The position numbers were made by a program, and so were the translations under genes. The notes under the pieces are model-generated. The model was not told the origin of the DNA and made no database searches. It saw only the letters and a program-made list of their open reading frames with translations. 64,000 bases of DNA from Carposina sasakii (lineage: Eukaryota; Arthropoda; Insecta; Lepidoptera; Carposinidae). Below are positions 44,582 to 55,856 of the stretch, one piece after another (position 1 is the stretch's first letter; each line of letters starts with the position of its first letter). Location: positions 2,860,469 through 2,924,468 of the forward strand of contig CP053162.1 in the NCBI GenBank assembly GCA_014607495.2, in the 5' to 3' direction.

Positions 44582-45878
44582 AAAAAAAACGGCCAAATGC
44601 GAGTTGAACTCGCGTAAACAGGGTTCACGATCAATTTCTATAAATGTTTTTCTTCAATCTTTAAGTCATTTGTATAATTTTAGGCTCAATAATTTTAGAG
44701 AAGGGTGGGAAATTTTTCTTGAATAGAATCAAAACTTTTATTTTTCTATATGAACAAAAATACAGGATGATTTTTGGTCGTCAACGTTCCCGAAAACTAC
44801 GGAATCTCCTCATCATCACGATCATTTTTATCCATGGAAGCATACCTGGGAAGTGTCTGGTTTTCAAAATATTAGGGTCCAAAGTTGAGTAAATAGACTG
44901 CGTTTATCTGCATAAATGCACAAAGACGCGCGTAGCAAGATTTTTTCATGAGAAATAATTAATATCTGTCTATAAAAAAACTAACATAAACACTAGACAC
45001 TATAAATTTCGCAGATCAAGTAATAAAAAATCCCAGCATTTTTTTTGGCTTAAACTTACTTTATTTGATGTATAGAGTACGTACCCTTCGTTAATGGTGG
45101 CCACAAAAAAACGTCCTGTATATTTTAGTTTCTCATAACCATCCTTTTTTACTCATATTTAAGACAGTACGGTTTGAAAAACTTTTTTTTTATTTCCTAA
45201 TTTGTCTCCCGAAAGTTTGTTTTTAAAAAAATATTGATTTACTTTACACATCTGTGTTTGGATTACACTGACTTACCAGATTTCACCAGATTTGGTCAAG
45301 TAGATTCGGAGTAAATTGGCTGTGAAAGACGGACAGGCAGACAAACAAACAAACGCACAAGTGATCCTATAAGGGTTACGTTTTTAGGGTTCTGTAGCCA
45401 AATGGCAAAAAACGGAACTCTTATAGTTTCGTCATGTCTGTCTGTCTTGTCCGTCCGTATGTCAGCCACTTTTTTCCGAAACTATAAGAACTATACTGTT
45501 GAAACTTGGTAAGTAAGTAGATGTATTCTGTGAACCGCATTAAGATTTTCAAACAAAAATAAAAACAATAAATTTTGGGGGTTCCCCATACTTTGAACTG
45601 AAACTCAATTTTTTTTCATCATATCCATACGTGTGGGGTATCTATGAATAGGTCTTCAAAAATGATGATGAGGTTTTTTATATAATTTTTTTCTAAACTG
45701 AATAATTTGCGCGGGAGACACTTCCAGAGTGATCAAATGTGTGTCCCTCCCTGTAACTTCTAAAATAAGAGAACGATTAGACAAAAAAAATATATGATGT
45801 ACATAACCATGTAAACTGCAAACCTTTCATACGGAACCCTTCATGGGCGAGTCCGACTCGCACTTGGCCGCTTTTTTT
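44582..45878. mobile_element. Inverted-repeat element of the GCGGCCAAGTGCGAGTC type
   Basis: Left AAACGGCCAAATGCGAGTT and right GACTCGCACTTGGCCGCTTT are inverted repeats. The inverted match extends to GGGTTC/GGAACCC. About 0.94 kb once the family B insertion at 44761-45120 is removed. Sequences with this end are common in Lepidoptera (from memory). No transposase was seen. Confidence 0.7.
44761..45120 (-). mobile_element. Inverted-repeat element family B, copy 6 (nested)
   Basis: TACAGGATGATTTTTGGTCG to ACAAAAAAACGTCCTGTA. It lies within the element at 44582-45878. Confidence 0.85.
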
Positions 45879-46252
45879 GTACGGAACCATGGTATTATTT
45901 GTAGTCTATTTCGTTTGAGATGAACACAATTAACTAATTCCCCTGGTAAAGATAACAGATACTTCTAAGTCAATTAATATTAATTAAATAGGCATCAAGT
46001 TTGTGACGCGCATTTGACGTCAAGTTTGCTTTTAAAGCCTTAATATTAATCTTGACATTATAATACTGCTTTATTATTGTTGTGTCAGGTTTTAACCTCA
46101 CGTATACGGATGCTTACTCTTAATATAATGTCGGAATATTTTCACATAAAAAAGCGGGTGGGGCTGTGTCGGGGCACACGGCCGTTGGTTTTAACGTGAA
46201 ACGTCTATGTTAGCGAATCGCTTTTAAAGTAAAAGATTGAAATGAAAACAAG

Positions 46253-46291
46253 ATGGACGCTGTTTTAAGTATTTTAATAAAAAAAGAACAG
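46253..46291 (+). CDS. Possible short first coding exon
   Basis: ATG in context ACAAGATGG, 13 codons (MDAVLSILIKKEQ), ending at the consensus donor CAG|GTACGT in phase 0. TATA-like CACATAAAAAAG lies about 110 bases upstream. Short enough to be chance. Confidence 0.3.
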
Positions 46292-46362
46292 GTACGTAAT
46301 AGAAACATAAAATACATAGCAAATGTTTATATATTTATTGTCACTTTCTGGTTATTTTAAAT

Positions 46363-46566
46363 AGCAGCCGCCCACGACTTCGTCCGCGTGAGGGGGCGTT
46401 GTACCCGTGCGAAGCCGGGCAGGTTGTTGTATAGACTGTAGCCTTCCTTGGTAAATGGGCTATCTAACACTGAAAGAATTTTTCAAATCAGACCAGTAGT
46501 TCCTGAGATTAGCGCGTTCAAACAAACAAACAAACAAACTCTTCAGCTTTATAATATTAGTATAGA
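46363..46566 (-). mobile_element. Non-autonomous Helitron (type 2)
   Basis: On the minus strand it starts TCTATACTAATATTATAAA after an A and has (GTTT)n early. The 3' hairpin is GGCTTCGCACGGGTAC with CGGACGAAGTCGTGGGCGGC. The end reads CTA, one base off CTAG. Confidence 0.8.
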
Positions 46567-46724
46567 TATAAATACTGTCCAAATTACACTTATTTTTGTA
46601 TAAATCAATCGGTTCAAATAAACTTGACAAACACACGAAAGAATCACCACGCTATAAAGTCGGAGTCACGAGTTACACTGAATAGAAACAAGCGTGAGCG
46701 CCGGTTTCGCACAGTTATCGCAGT

Positions 46725-46830
46725 ATCCCTCCCCCGCCCCCCCGCTTGACCCCGACACGAACTCAATGTCATAACAGCGAGCTGACTATATAAGTGAAAT
46801 ATTTACACCACATTTTTGTTTCTAAGACCA
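46725..46830 (+). promoter_or_regulatory. Promoter-like GC box and TATA box
   Basis: CCTCCCCCGCCCCCCCGC (46729-46746), then 45 bases later GACTATATAAGTG (TATATAAG near 46786). The combination is strikingly promoter-like. No ATG exon with a donor was found just downstream. Confidence 0.35.
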
Positions 46831-47044
46831 ATAGTTTTTTAATTATTAAGGTACGATGATATAGACCTTTTCGTTACGGTCCAGTTTTTAAACCTGGTAC
46901 CCGTATGTGTCGGCGCGATTTTAAAGACGTTTCACGTCAAAAAACATCAAGTGTTATAGAACTATAACAAAAGTATGGTTAGATATTTAAAGGACATCTT
47001 TCCCATACCTTTCAATTCTTGTACCTAGGTACATTGATATATAT

Positions 47045-47395
47045 GATGAATAATGATGATGATCTCCGACCGTATTTCGGTCAAGGCGACCAATCTCTAC
47101 GGAGATTGGTCAGGTACGCAGGAGATATTATAGATAGTGCACAAGTGTGTGCACAAACACAGATGCACTTTTTATTCTGTTACTCTCATAGTCCGATGGG
47201 ACGGAAAACCGGCACGACCGGAGAGAGATCAGGCGCAGGACCAACAGTTTTACGTGCTTTCCGAGGCACGAGCTAAGTGACAATTTTGCAACATTAAAAT
47301 CTGTACATGAAATAAATTCATTGGTACAGGCCCGTAACTGGGATCGAACTTACGCCTCCCGCTTGGAAGGTGCATATACATAGTGGTTAGGTTAA
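47045..47395 (+). repeat. SINE-like repeat S3, copy 1
   Basis: GATGATGATCTCCGACCG to a tRNA-like GGGATCGAACTTACGCCTCC. The related copy at 23480-23660 is inverted. The apparent 85-aa open frame here is repeat sequence. Confidence 0.6.
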
Positions 47396-47603
47396 TAGGC
47401 ACAATAAGAAGTTCGGAATAGTAAACGTCTTTACCGTTTAGTATGACTTCTATTGCAAAGTTTTTTTGCTGTTGTTCGCGTTTATAATATTAGTAGGAAG
47501 TCGCATCGCCTCGAAGTCAAAAATTAGCATGATGTAAAATAAAACATAACCAAACATAACGTTTTTGGTTTAGTTTAGGTCATTTGGTAAACATGTTCAA
47601 CAA

Positions 47604-47724
47604 TGGGCGTTTTTCCACTAGACGATACGGCCACGACACGACTACGGCTTTTTTGGAAGCAAAAATGTATTAATATTAGATAGTATGGCTCGGTTTTTCA
47701 CTAGACTACTAGGAAAAACGCCAA
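47604..47724. mobile_element. Inverted-repeat element family K, copy 2
   Basis: TGGGCGTTTTTCCACTAGAC and inverted CACTAGACTACTAGGAAAAA then CGCCA. Confidence 0.7.
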
Positions 47725-48144
47725 ATATAGCGATTGCCCTCCTGTACTATTCGATCTCGGTGGTATTGCTTAAAGTACTCGAGAGTGCTAAGCACGTGGC
47801 TCTATGCCGCCGTAATAACTATAAAAATATTGAAGGAAGCTCTTTTATTGTTGCAAGATAATATTTTAAAGCCACCGCATTTTATTTGGAACGCTCCGCT
47901 GTTTTTATGTGAAAGGCAGACGTGGTTAGGTTACAAGTTGAAAGATGTGGCGATGTGGTAACACTTTATTTAGAAACTTTATAAATTCCATCAGGGTTTT
48001 CTATGCTTTACTTGCATTTCTCTGGCCACTATTTTTTATGTGTGTTACCTCAGAACTCCGTCATTTATGAACCGATTTCAATATTTTTTTTATAGTTGGT
48101 CATGGTATACTTTCAGGTTGGTCCCATATTCACCACATCAGAAT

Positions 48145-48390
48145 CTGATGATGGGATCTCGGAGAAATCGAGGGCAATCCTCAAATATTGTAGGCACATG
48201 TAGTCTGTTTTTACACTTTTACTGAGCGTTTTGGTCACCTACATATAAAACATAACATCTGATGATGGAATCTCTAAGGAATCTAGGGATATCCTCAAAT
48301 ATAATAGGCATGAGTAGTCCGTTTTTAGATTTTTATAGAGAATTTTGGTCAGCTACACATAATATAAATGAAACGAGGGTCTGATGATGG
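48145..48390. repeat. Tandem repeat, unit about 114-122 bp
   Basis: CTGATGATGG starts at 48145, 48259 and 48381. Each of the first two units also holds TCCTCAAATAT and TGTAGTC/GTAGTCC followed by GTTTTTA. Confidence 0.75.
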
Positions 48391-48439
48391 AGCCGCCGAA
48401 AAAAAGATAGTGGAACTTTTTAGTAACAAAATCCTCCTA

Positions 48440-48680
48440 TGGTAGGGGGAAGCCTACGTCCAGTAGTGAACTGAAATAGGCTTATGAAGATGAAGATAAT
48501 TGTGTTAAGTCGTGTAATTATATGTTGCGTTAAGCCGTGTCCGAAGTAAGATGGTTATAGAGGAAGAGGTAGACATGAGAATAACGAGATGACAGATAAT
48601 AGGGATGAATGAAAGAAGAGTACCTACATATTGTACCGACCCCAAATGATTGGGAACAGGGCAGGAAGAAGGAGTGTAAT
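48440..48680 (+). mobile_element. LINE tail fragments
   Basis: GAAGCCTACGTCCAGTAGTG (RTE-type tail), then TACCGACCCCAAATGATTGG then GAACAGGGCAGGAAGAAG, the tail of another LINE. Confidence 0.55.
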
Positions 48681-49289
48681 TATATGTTGCTTATATTGTC
48701 AGACGTAAAATTTCGAAGCCTAGTCATTTCTCTCAGTGTCATTTAATCATTTGCTGGCATATAAATATGACAATATAATATATGCCTTCTAAACTTCGTA
48801 CACGGCTTAACGCAATATATATTTGCCCTTTAGCAAAATTTTACTTTAGTAAGCTCGAGTTTTGGCTCATAGGGGAAGAAGTCGGTTCAAAAAAATTATA
48901 TAATCCTAAGCTTCTCACTTAGACTACACAAATGTCTTCATAAGAAATGCAAGTACAACGAGGCCGGTCTATTTCTAGACATTTTACTACTTTAAAAGTA
49001 AATATTTAGTGTTTTACAACTGGTATAGATACGAACTACTTATCGATGTATTGTAAGTATATACTTATGAAGTTATAGGTAGGCAAAGGTGGAGGTAAAA
49101 CCTAAAATATATATGTATATTAGATGTTATACAAATACTTCTGTGGGCTACTTTCGATAATCAATTAAATCAATTCAGACACGTGGACTGTTTTAACAAC
49201 AAGAGGTTATTGTTACGTTACTACGAGTAATAGTGCAGTTATTATTTTCTAAGTAAGTAGTAAATTCTTAACAAGTATGTTTTAAGTCG
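48681..49289. other. No gene seen
   Basis: AT-rich sequence. Confidence 0.5.
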
Positions 49290-49440
49290 TGTTATTATAA
49301 AGAATTAAAGCATTGTTAAGCGAATCATTGCCTAAACTTGACAGATAATCCATACATTTTGCGGTCAAACGTCATTGTTAACTAGTGTCTAACTTTAGAC
49401 TTGGATTTATACCATTATGACACCGTAAGTATTTCAAAAA
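49290..49440. repeat. Repeat D, copy 2
   Basis: CATACATTTTGCGGTCAAAC, TAACTAGTGTCTAACTTTAG. Confidence 0.45.
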
Positions 49441-50497
49441 TATCCAAAAGTTTTATACCACCACCAAACTAATAAAATGTAGGTAGGTACCTACCAAGTA
49501 CCTACACACCTAATATCCGGCAGCGATTCAGAAAAACAAGTATTATGAAAACAGACTCTAACTAACCAACAAGGCGTTTCGTTAGCGGTTCAGATGAAAT
49601 TATATAATTGGCTTACTGATAGGACACAGCGAAAATTACTCCACCCCCTACATTTCTCACCCAATTTCTTGTCAAAGTTTCCATTTTTTGCGTCATTAAA
49701 CTTAAGAGATATCCCAAAAGTCACCCCTCTAAGCCTTATCTCAAAATGTCCTAATATTTTCCACAATAGCGCTCCGAAAACTAGGATAATAGTTTTCTTG
49801 TATTTATCACTACGAATACGCCATTTTAAGCCCCTTTAATATTTACCTTGCAATGTGGATTTCAACCTTGCAGTCTCGAACACAGTGTTGATTTTCGTTT
49901 GCCCCAAGAAAGGTCAGCCAAGCTCAAGGGACCAAGAAGGCAGGTAAAATGTTATAAATCTTTAAAAAATATATTTTGCCGGGAAAATAAGGATCTTCCT
50001 CAATTGATGGGAGTATTACGAAGTTATTATTCAGGGGGTTTACTACGAACTTATAGCAGAATCATTATAAACGGGACTACTAAGGTGTGTAGGGAACGAT
50101 CCTTTATTATTAGTTGTTTGGATAATAAATTAAGTTTTAATGGTTGGCGATAATTAGGTATGAGTTCTGCGTTTTTTATATACTTATCTAGGAACACATT
50201 ATTTTTTCACAATCATCCACTGATTTTTAAAATGTTTTGATGCTTGTAAAAAACACTCGAGTTGAATCCCAAAAAATCTTTGATTTAAACAATGGAGCCG
50301 ATAATTATTTTACAGTACTAATAATCATTAAGTATTCTCTTGCAAAATATTTTCTTATGCACTGCTTCCTTTCCTACGTCTCCATTGACATCATGGACCA
50401 ATGAATATGCTAGACAATGAATCACGCGCATCTATAGCAACGTGGCATAAGAGTAGCACATCTCTAGTGGGAAGGCTGCTTAGAGGGTGTTTCTGGT
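49441..50497. other. No gene recognised
   Basis: Open frames of 81 and 101 aa (49594, 49848) lack any recognised domain, splice context or signal. They are probably chance. Confidence 0.4.
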
Positions 50498-51294
50498 GGG
50501 ATACGAGTACCTCCACTTGCCAGAATTTCATTTGCCATAATTTCATCTGCCATAATGGTCAACAGACATAATATTGTTTCTCATAATTTTATATGTCATA
50601 CCACAGATATGATAATACTATAGTATGCCATAATAGTCATATGCTAGAAACTTTGTTTTCCATAAAGTCAATTTCAATAACACTATTTGTCATAATCAAT
50701 GTAAGCCATAATTGTCATATGTCATAAAATCATTTGCCATAGAAATTGATAATAGAAAAAAGCATAAATCGGTTTAAACTAATCGATGAATAGTTTTGGT
50801 TTGGGTAGGTTAGGTTAGGTTAGAGTATGACAAACAACGCATAAGCCGAGCGAGCGAAGCAAGCGAGTCGCGACAGCAGCGCCCTGCGAAGTGCCAGAAT
50901 GCTAATGGCTTTTGAGGATAAAGGCTCGATTATAGTGATAAGTAGGTTAGAAATAAAAACAATTTTAAGTAAGCTATAATTATCATAATCGATATTGCTT
51001 CAAAAAGAAAACATAAAATCGGTTTAAACTAATCGATGAATAGGTTGCCTTTGTTAGATAATTAGTTAGATAATATCTCATTGATTTTATTTGTACGCTT
51101 CAATGTTTTTTTCGTTTTCGTATTATTATGGAATCAAATTTTTGGGCAAACAAAGAGTATGGCACATAAATATTTTGACAAATAACAAATTCGGGCAAAT
51201 GAAATTCGGGCAAGTAAAATTCTGGCACATAAATATTATGTCAAATAACAAATTCGGGCAAGTAAAATAATTTTCGGGCAAACATTAGACACCC
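50498..51294. mobile_element. Foldback transposon (MULE-like?) with 9-bp target duplication
   Basis: The 9-bp GTTTCTGGT at 50489-50497 and 51295-51303 flanks a 797-bp block starting GGGATACGAG and ending AGACACCC. The left third carries repeats like TTTGCCATAATTTCAT. The right third carries the same type of motif inverted (AAATTCGGGCAAATGAAATT). An internal 28-bp direct repeat starts at 50766 and 51016 (AAATCGGTTTAAACTAATCG). No coding capacity. Confidence 0.7.
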
Positions 51295-51626
51295 GTTTCT
51301 GGTAAAAAAAGATTTTTCTTAATAACTAGACCTCAAAAGCCATGTTAACGAACTTACTTTGACAGATAAGTGTTCAAGCGCTGTCAAATATTATTTTAAA
51401 CAGTGTTTAACGACTGTTTAATTAAACACTGTTATGTAATAGCACCCCACGACTTGATGAATGATTCATTGAGGGATCAGGACATCAGCTTGTTGGTGAC
51501 CTTTTAGTTAAAGGTTATTTTAATTTGTGAATTAGAATTGCAAAATACCTACTTACGGTATTTCATTTATCATCGGAATTTCTTTTCTGTTCACGTGGGT
51601 TGCAAAATTGTGGTCTTGTGTTAATG

Positions 51627-51740
51627 CAAGGCTTCAGTAGAATACATTACAAGAGACGAGTAAGATGGAAGAGTCGACTAAGGAATTCGGGCATTCTGTC
51701 AGGCGATAAACTAGGGTCACTGATCATTATATTATAATAT
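51627..51740 (-). repeat. Repeat family F fragment
   Basis: AGAGTCGACTAAGGAATTCG then GGCATTCT is the antisense of the family. Confidence 0.55.
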
Positions 51741-51778
51741 TATATTATTATTATATTATTTCCAATAATAATTGTCCC

Positions 51779-52175
51779 TTGAAAGATAGGATAAGAAATG
51801 AGATGATCAGAAAGAAGTGTGGTATAAATGAGGACGTGGTGACGAAGATTGAGAAGGGTATGTTGAGGTGGTTTGGGCATGTGGAGAGGATGAGTGAAAG
51901 TAGACTAACAAAGAAAGTGTACAACGGAAGAGTGGATGGAAGGGTTGGAAGGGGAAGACCTCGCCGGACTTTCACCGATCAAATTGGTGAAATTCTAAAG
52001 AAAGGTCAGGTCAAGAGTACCCTAAACCGACGAGCGTGCATGAAGAATATCATAAAAGTAGATGAAGCGAAAGAGGTGTGTCAGGATCGTAGCAAATGGA
52101 GATCCGTGATCTCTGCCTACCCCTCCGGGAAAGAGACGTGATTATTATATATGTATGTATGTATAATTGTCCCTG
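51779..52175 (+). pseudogene. Non-LTR retrotransposon C-terminus, 5'-truncated
   Basis: 120 open codons. They include the [10 protein letters not shown] segment typical of the region after the reverse transcriptase in several LINE clades, then [13 protein letters not shown] and [15 protein letters not shown] before the stop. It ends in ATATGTATGTATG. A degraded copy of the same 3' end is at 9005-9135. The frame is intact, so the insertion is fairly recent. The clade is uncertain (R4/Dong or RTE-like). Confidence 0.8.
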
Positions 52176-52539
52176 ATATTCTAACTAAACAGTAAAATCT
52201 CCTTTAAGATCCTGTAGTTCTGGCTAGCCTTCTGATTTTATTAGTATTAAAGTCTGTCTCCCCTACAACCTGATCAAATTCTTATTCTATTCTATACTGA
52301 CTAGTAGGAGAAAGGAATGAGCTATCTATAGCTAGCGTAATAGGCATATGTTGTAAATAACAGAAAATATAATATAAATCAATTTTTATGTTATTCGTTT
52401 TTGCTGACGCTACCGTTCAAGCCAAATTAAATTGAAATTGTCTATGTCTATTGTTTCCTTTATTATACCTACTATACTGTTTTAAACTAATACAAGTATG
52501 TTTTTTTGCAGGTAAGTTAAGGAAAATTATACGGCTGCT

Positions 52540-52735
52540 TGATTAGTAAGTGTTTTTGGTTGAAGTACCGATTGGCAAATATGTTAAACCCTATTGCGCT
52601 GTAGGTCCTAGGTTTGAATCACGGTAGGTGGATGGCAACATCGATATGTAAAATAACGATGTTTGTTTCCGAGTTTTTAGTTTTTATATATCTGTATACC
52701 AATTCTAAGTACCCACGACATAAATAGTCAGAATA
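52540..52735 (+). repeat. tRNA-derived SINE (type 1), degraded
   Basis: GATTGGCAAATATGTTAAAC, B-box-like GGTTTGAATCACGG, then TACCCACGACATAA. Confidence 0.55.
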
Positions 52736-52895
52736 GTCAGAAATAGTCAGAATGACTAATCGCACTGTAAAGTTTGCGAACGAGTTACTTTATGTTAAAG
52801 TAGTCGATAAATAATATGCAACAACAAAAAACTGTAAAACTAGACTTACGAACTGCATGCAATATCCTTTATATACCTCAATAATTAACTTTATT

Positions 52896-53155
52896 AAAAA
52901 AATAAAACCGACTTCAAATGCGTGAACACAAAAAAAACTAAAAATTAAAAAAGTTCATCCCCAATTTTCCACCCTTGGGGGTTGTTTTTTTATTATTAAA
53001 TTTAAATGGGACCACCCTTGAGGTATTACCTATACGCCGAAAAAAGATTTGTTCAAATCGGTTCATAATTGGCGGAGTTATCGCGTAACAAACATAGAAA
53101 AACATACGGGTCGAATTGAGAACCTCCTTTTTTTGAAGTCGGTTGAAAAAAAAAT
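52896..53155. mobile_element. Inverted-repeat element of the AACCGACTTCAAA type
   Basis: AAAACCGACTTCAAATG on the left, TTTGAAGTCGGTTGAAAAAA on the right, about 260 bp. Sequences of this type recur widely in Lepidoptera (from memory). Confidence 0.7.
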
Positions 53156-53289
53156 AGGATCATCTGCAGATAATTTACTTTTTTTTTCTGTATTTACCCA
53201 GTTGCATAATTCATTTAATAAATCTTTTTACACGTTTACAATAAATATTATTTTATTATTCGGAAACTTTTTGACCTGACACCATGGAA

Positions 53290-54850
53290 TAACCATACCT
53301 ATTCCAAACAAGAGAGATACCTACCCTAGAAGCATATGCCTCTACCTTACCCTCCCATCCTTATTCAAATTAGCCTATTGGCATATTACGATCAAACGGT
53401 GCTTCTGAAGCCTTTCCAGTGATATTTTCCGTGGATTTGGACGTAAAATTTGATCCCTACGGTATCCCGTATGACGTAGTTTACGGATACGTACCTACTT
53501 GGGACTATCCGAATTGAATATTGGGGCTTACAACTTTAGATTACGGTTGGTTTTGGTTTGGGGAAAAATTGGATATCAGAAGCGTGGGTGCAGTATCATT
53601 TTATGTTTGACTAGTAGTCCGCCCTCGTTTCGCTCTTGTATATTTTATATACTTCTTATAGACGACTGACTTTCCCTTCGTTTGCATTTATCCCGGGATT
53701 AAAAGTATTTCAAGTGATTTCATGTTATACTTTGTAATGTGACTAATGTACTGTAAAAAATCCTGTAAATTATCGTATTTTATTTTATTATGCTCAACTC
53801 ATTTCCCTTACCTTTTCGGAATAAAATCTAGCTCTATTTTTATCGGCGATAATGTAATGTCTCTACAAACCACCTGTAATCTACTACAAACCATAAAAAA
53901 AATTTAAATAGCAGCGGTTTTCCTCGAAAAACAGAACCCTTATAGTTTTATTTTGGAAAAATGCGAGTCTGCGACTTTTATATAAAGAACCATTTAATAT
54001 AAAGAACCATGTTTGATGATCTTTCATATGTAAACTCATAACTAGTATACATGGCTAACCGTATTGATCGATATAAGGGGCTATATACTGAATGACCTGT
54101 AACAAATTAACCCACATAAACTAGGGATAACCAATAAGCAGCTTCAGATACATATTATTATTATATTGGATATGGATGGTAATATATACATATTACATTG
54201 TCGCTGTTATTACAAAACTGCGTTCCTTTATGTGTTCTTGTTTAAATATTTTATCACAAACACAATTTGTGTTCCGCCCACTAATTTTGGCATACTCTGT
54301 TTTTTGTGTTTTATCTCTATTTTAACGTACTTTATAAAAATAAATAAATCAAATTAGGTGTAGGATTCCCCAAGTTGGAGGGGGGGGGGGCTTTCTCCCA
54401 ATTAAAATAAAACAACATCAAATAAAACTTCACAATTTTTTGTTACAGTCTCTGCAAGTACCTACTTATATTAATTAACTATATCTTATTTAGTCTAACC
54501 TAGACACATTTGTAAAATAATAAGATTAAAAACAAAACTTACATTATCTTAAGTAGGTGGACCTTTATAATACTAAAATAATATTATCTTTCACTTGCTG
54601 TAGGAAGGTAAACACCTCGTTACATTCAATTAATTTATATTAATGGACATTTTCATTTAGTTATTTTGAAATACACATTGACCAATAAGTTTTTAAGTAA
54701 TAAAAAATACATATAATTTGGGGCTTTACAACCAGGCAAACCACTTTGCTACCACTGTATTCTAATGTCCTCGTAGGTACATAGTCATAAATGTGAAAGG
54801 ACGGTTGTTCCTTTTTATGTATACCTAAACTATAGGCTACATAATATACT
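53290..54850. other. No gene; one Helitron-like scrap
   Basis: 53610-53720 (CTAGTAGTCCGCCCTCGTTT) looks like a decayed Helitron 3' end. A poly-G run is at 54379-54390. Otherwise AT-rich. Confidence 0.4.
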
Positions 54851-54879
54851 ATTTCTTACATAATATACACACTTCGTTG

Positions 54880-55150
54880 CTTAGTCCCAAAAATGGCGTA
54901 GCCAGAACTGCAGATTCTTGAAGGAGACCCCACAGCCACGTTTAGTATAACGGGGACAGATGTAAATCATCAGTGACAAGTTGCTAGCTTAGGTATCGCC
55001 TGCGAGAATACCCGAGTTCCTTAGTCTATTCTTACGACATGCACAGAAGGAGATGCAGCCGATGTATTTATTCTTACGACATGCACGGAAGGAGATGCAG
55101 CTGATGTATTTATTCTTACGACATGCACGGAAGGAGATGCAGCTGATCTA
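54880..55150 (+). repeat. Repeat family F ending in a 42-bp tandem array
   Basis: TAGTCCCAAAAATGGCGTAG to 55026 is the family body. From 55027 the TATTCTTACGACATGCACGG block repeats with period 42 (starts 55027, 55069, 55111). Confidence 0.75.
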
Positions 55151-55299
55151 TTTCAGTGATATATAAAAACTAAAGAACTACGGAATGGATATTGATGAAT
55201 CTCGGTTGTAGTTTAAGCTTATACACCAGAAAGAACTATGTGTGCTATGTTTTACTCTTACATGATAGAAATTGCTGGCATCAGCTAGCATACACACAC

Positions 55300-55550
55300 T
55301 TCACTACACATCAATTCAGTCCCACATTAAGATCCATAAGGTTTTGTATCGTGGGTACTAAGCAACTAGATAAGAATAGAAAAATCCATGACTCGGAAAC
55401 AAACATCAATATTATAAAATATTAATAAGAAAATGAGAAAAAAAAATCACCCGAGTGTGTCATATCAATGTTTGCACCTGCCGGGATTTGAACCCAGGAA
55501 CTATGGCGTCGCAGGCAGGGTCACTACCTACTACACCTATCGGCCGTCAG
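55300..55550 (-). repeat. tRNA-derived SINE (type 1)
   Basis: CCCACATTAAGATCCATAAG to GCCGGGATTTGAACCCAGGA and CACCTATCGGCCGTCA. A type 2-like scrap lies inside it near 55420. Confidence 0.7.
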
Positions 55551-55582
55551 ATAATACTTTCTAGTTATAATTTAGGCGCTAG

Positions 55583-55856
55583 TTATAATAGTTTCAATAC
55601 TACTTGCGCTATTACAACAAAAGAGGCAAACCCAATCAACTTGGCAGAGCTTGACACGGGCAATGGAGCCACATAGTATCTGCTGTAGAGGTCGTTCCAC
55701 ATGGTCATCCTCTGTACGTGAGGGCTGATCCTCATGGTTTCAGTCAACACTGACAGGTTGGCCACTTGTGAGCTGCCGGAGTAGAGGATGTAGTTGAAGC
55801 CTCCTCGAGTCACAGGCTCCCAGGTTGTTGATGGGGTCACGACCCATTGTGGTGTT
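55583..55856 (-). CDS. Esterase-like gene, exon 3
   Basis: Acceptor TTAATTTCCAG|AACACC completes the GG|A glycine codon. It encodes TPQWVVTPSTTWEPV to the hydrophobic C-terminus and stop. Confidence 0.9.

Noticed and set aside
47019..47276. 85-aa plus-strand open frame
   Set aside because: It lies inside SINE-like repeat S3, which recurs inverted at 23480-23660.
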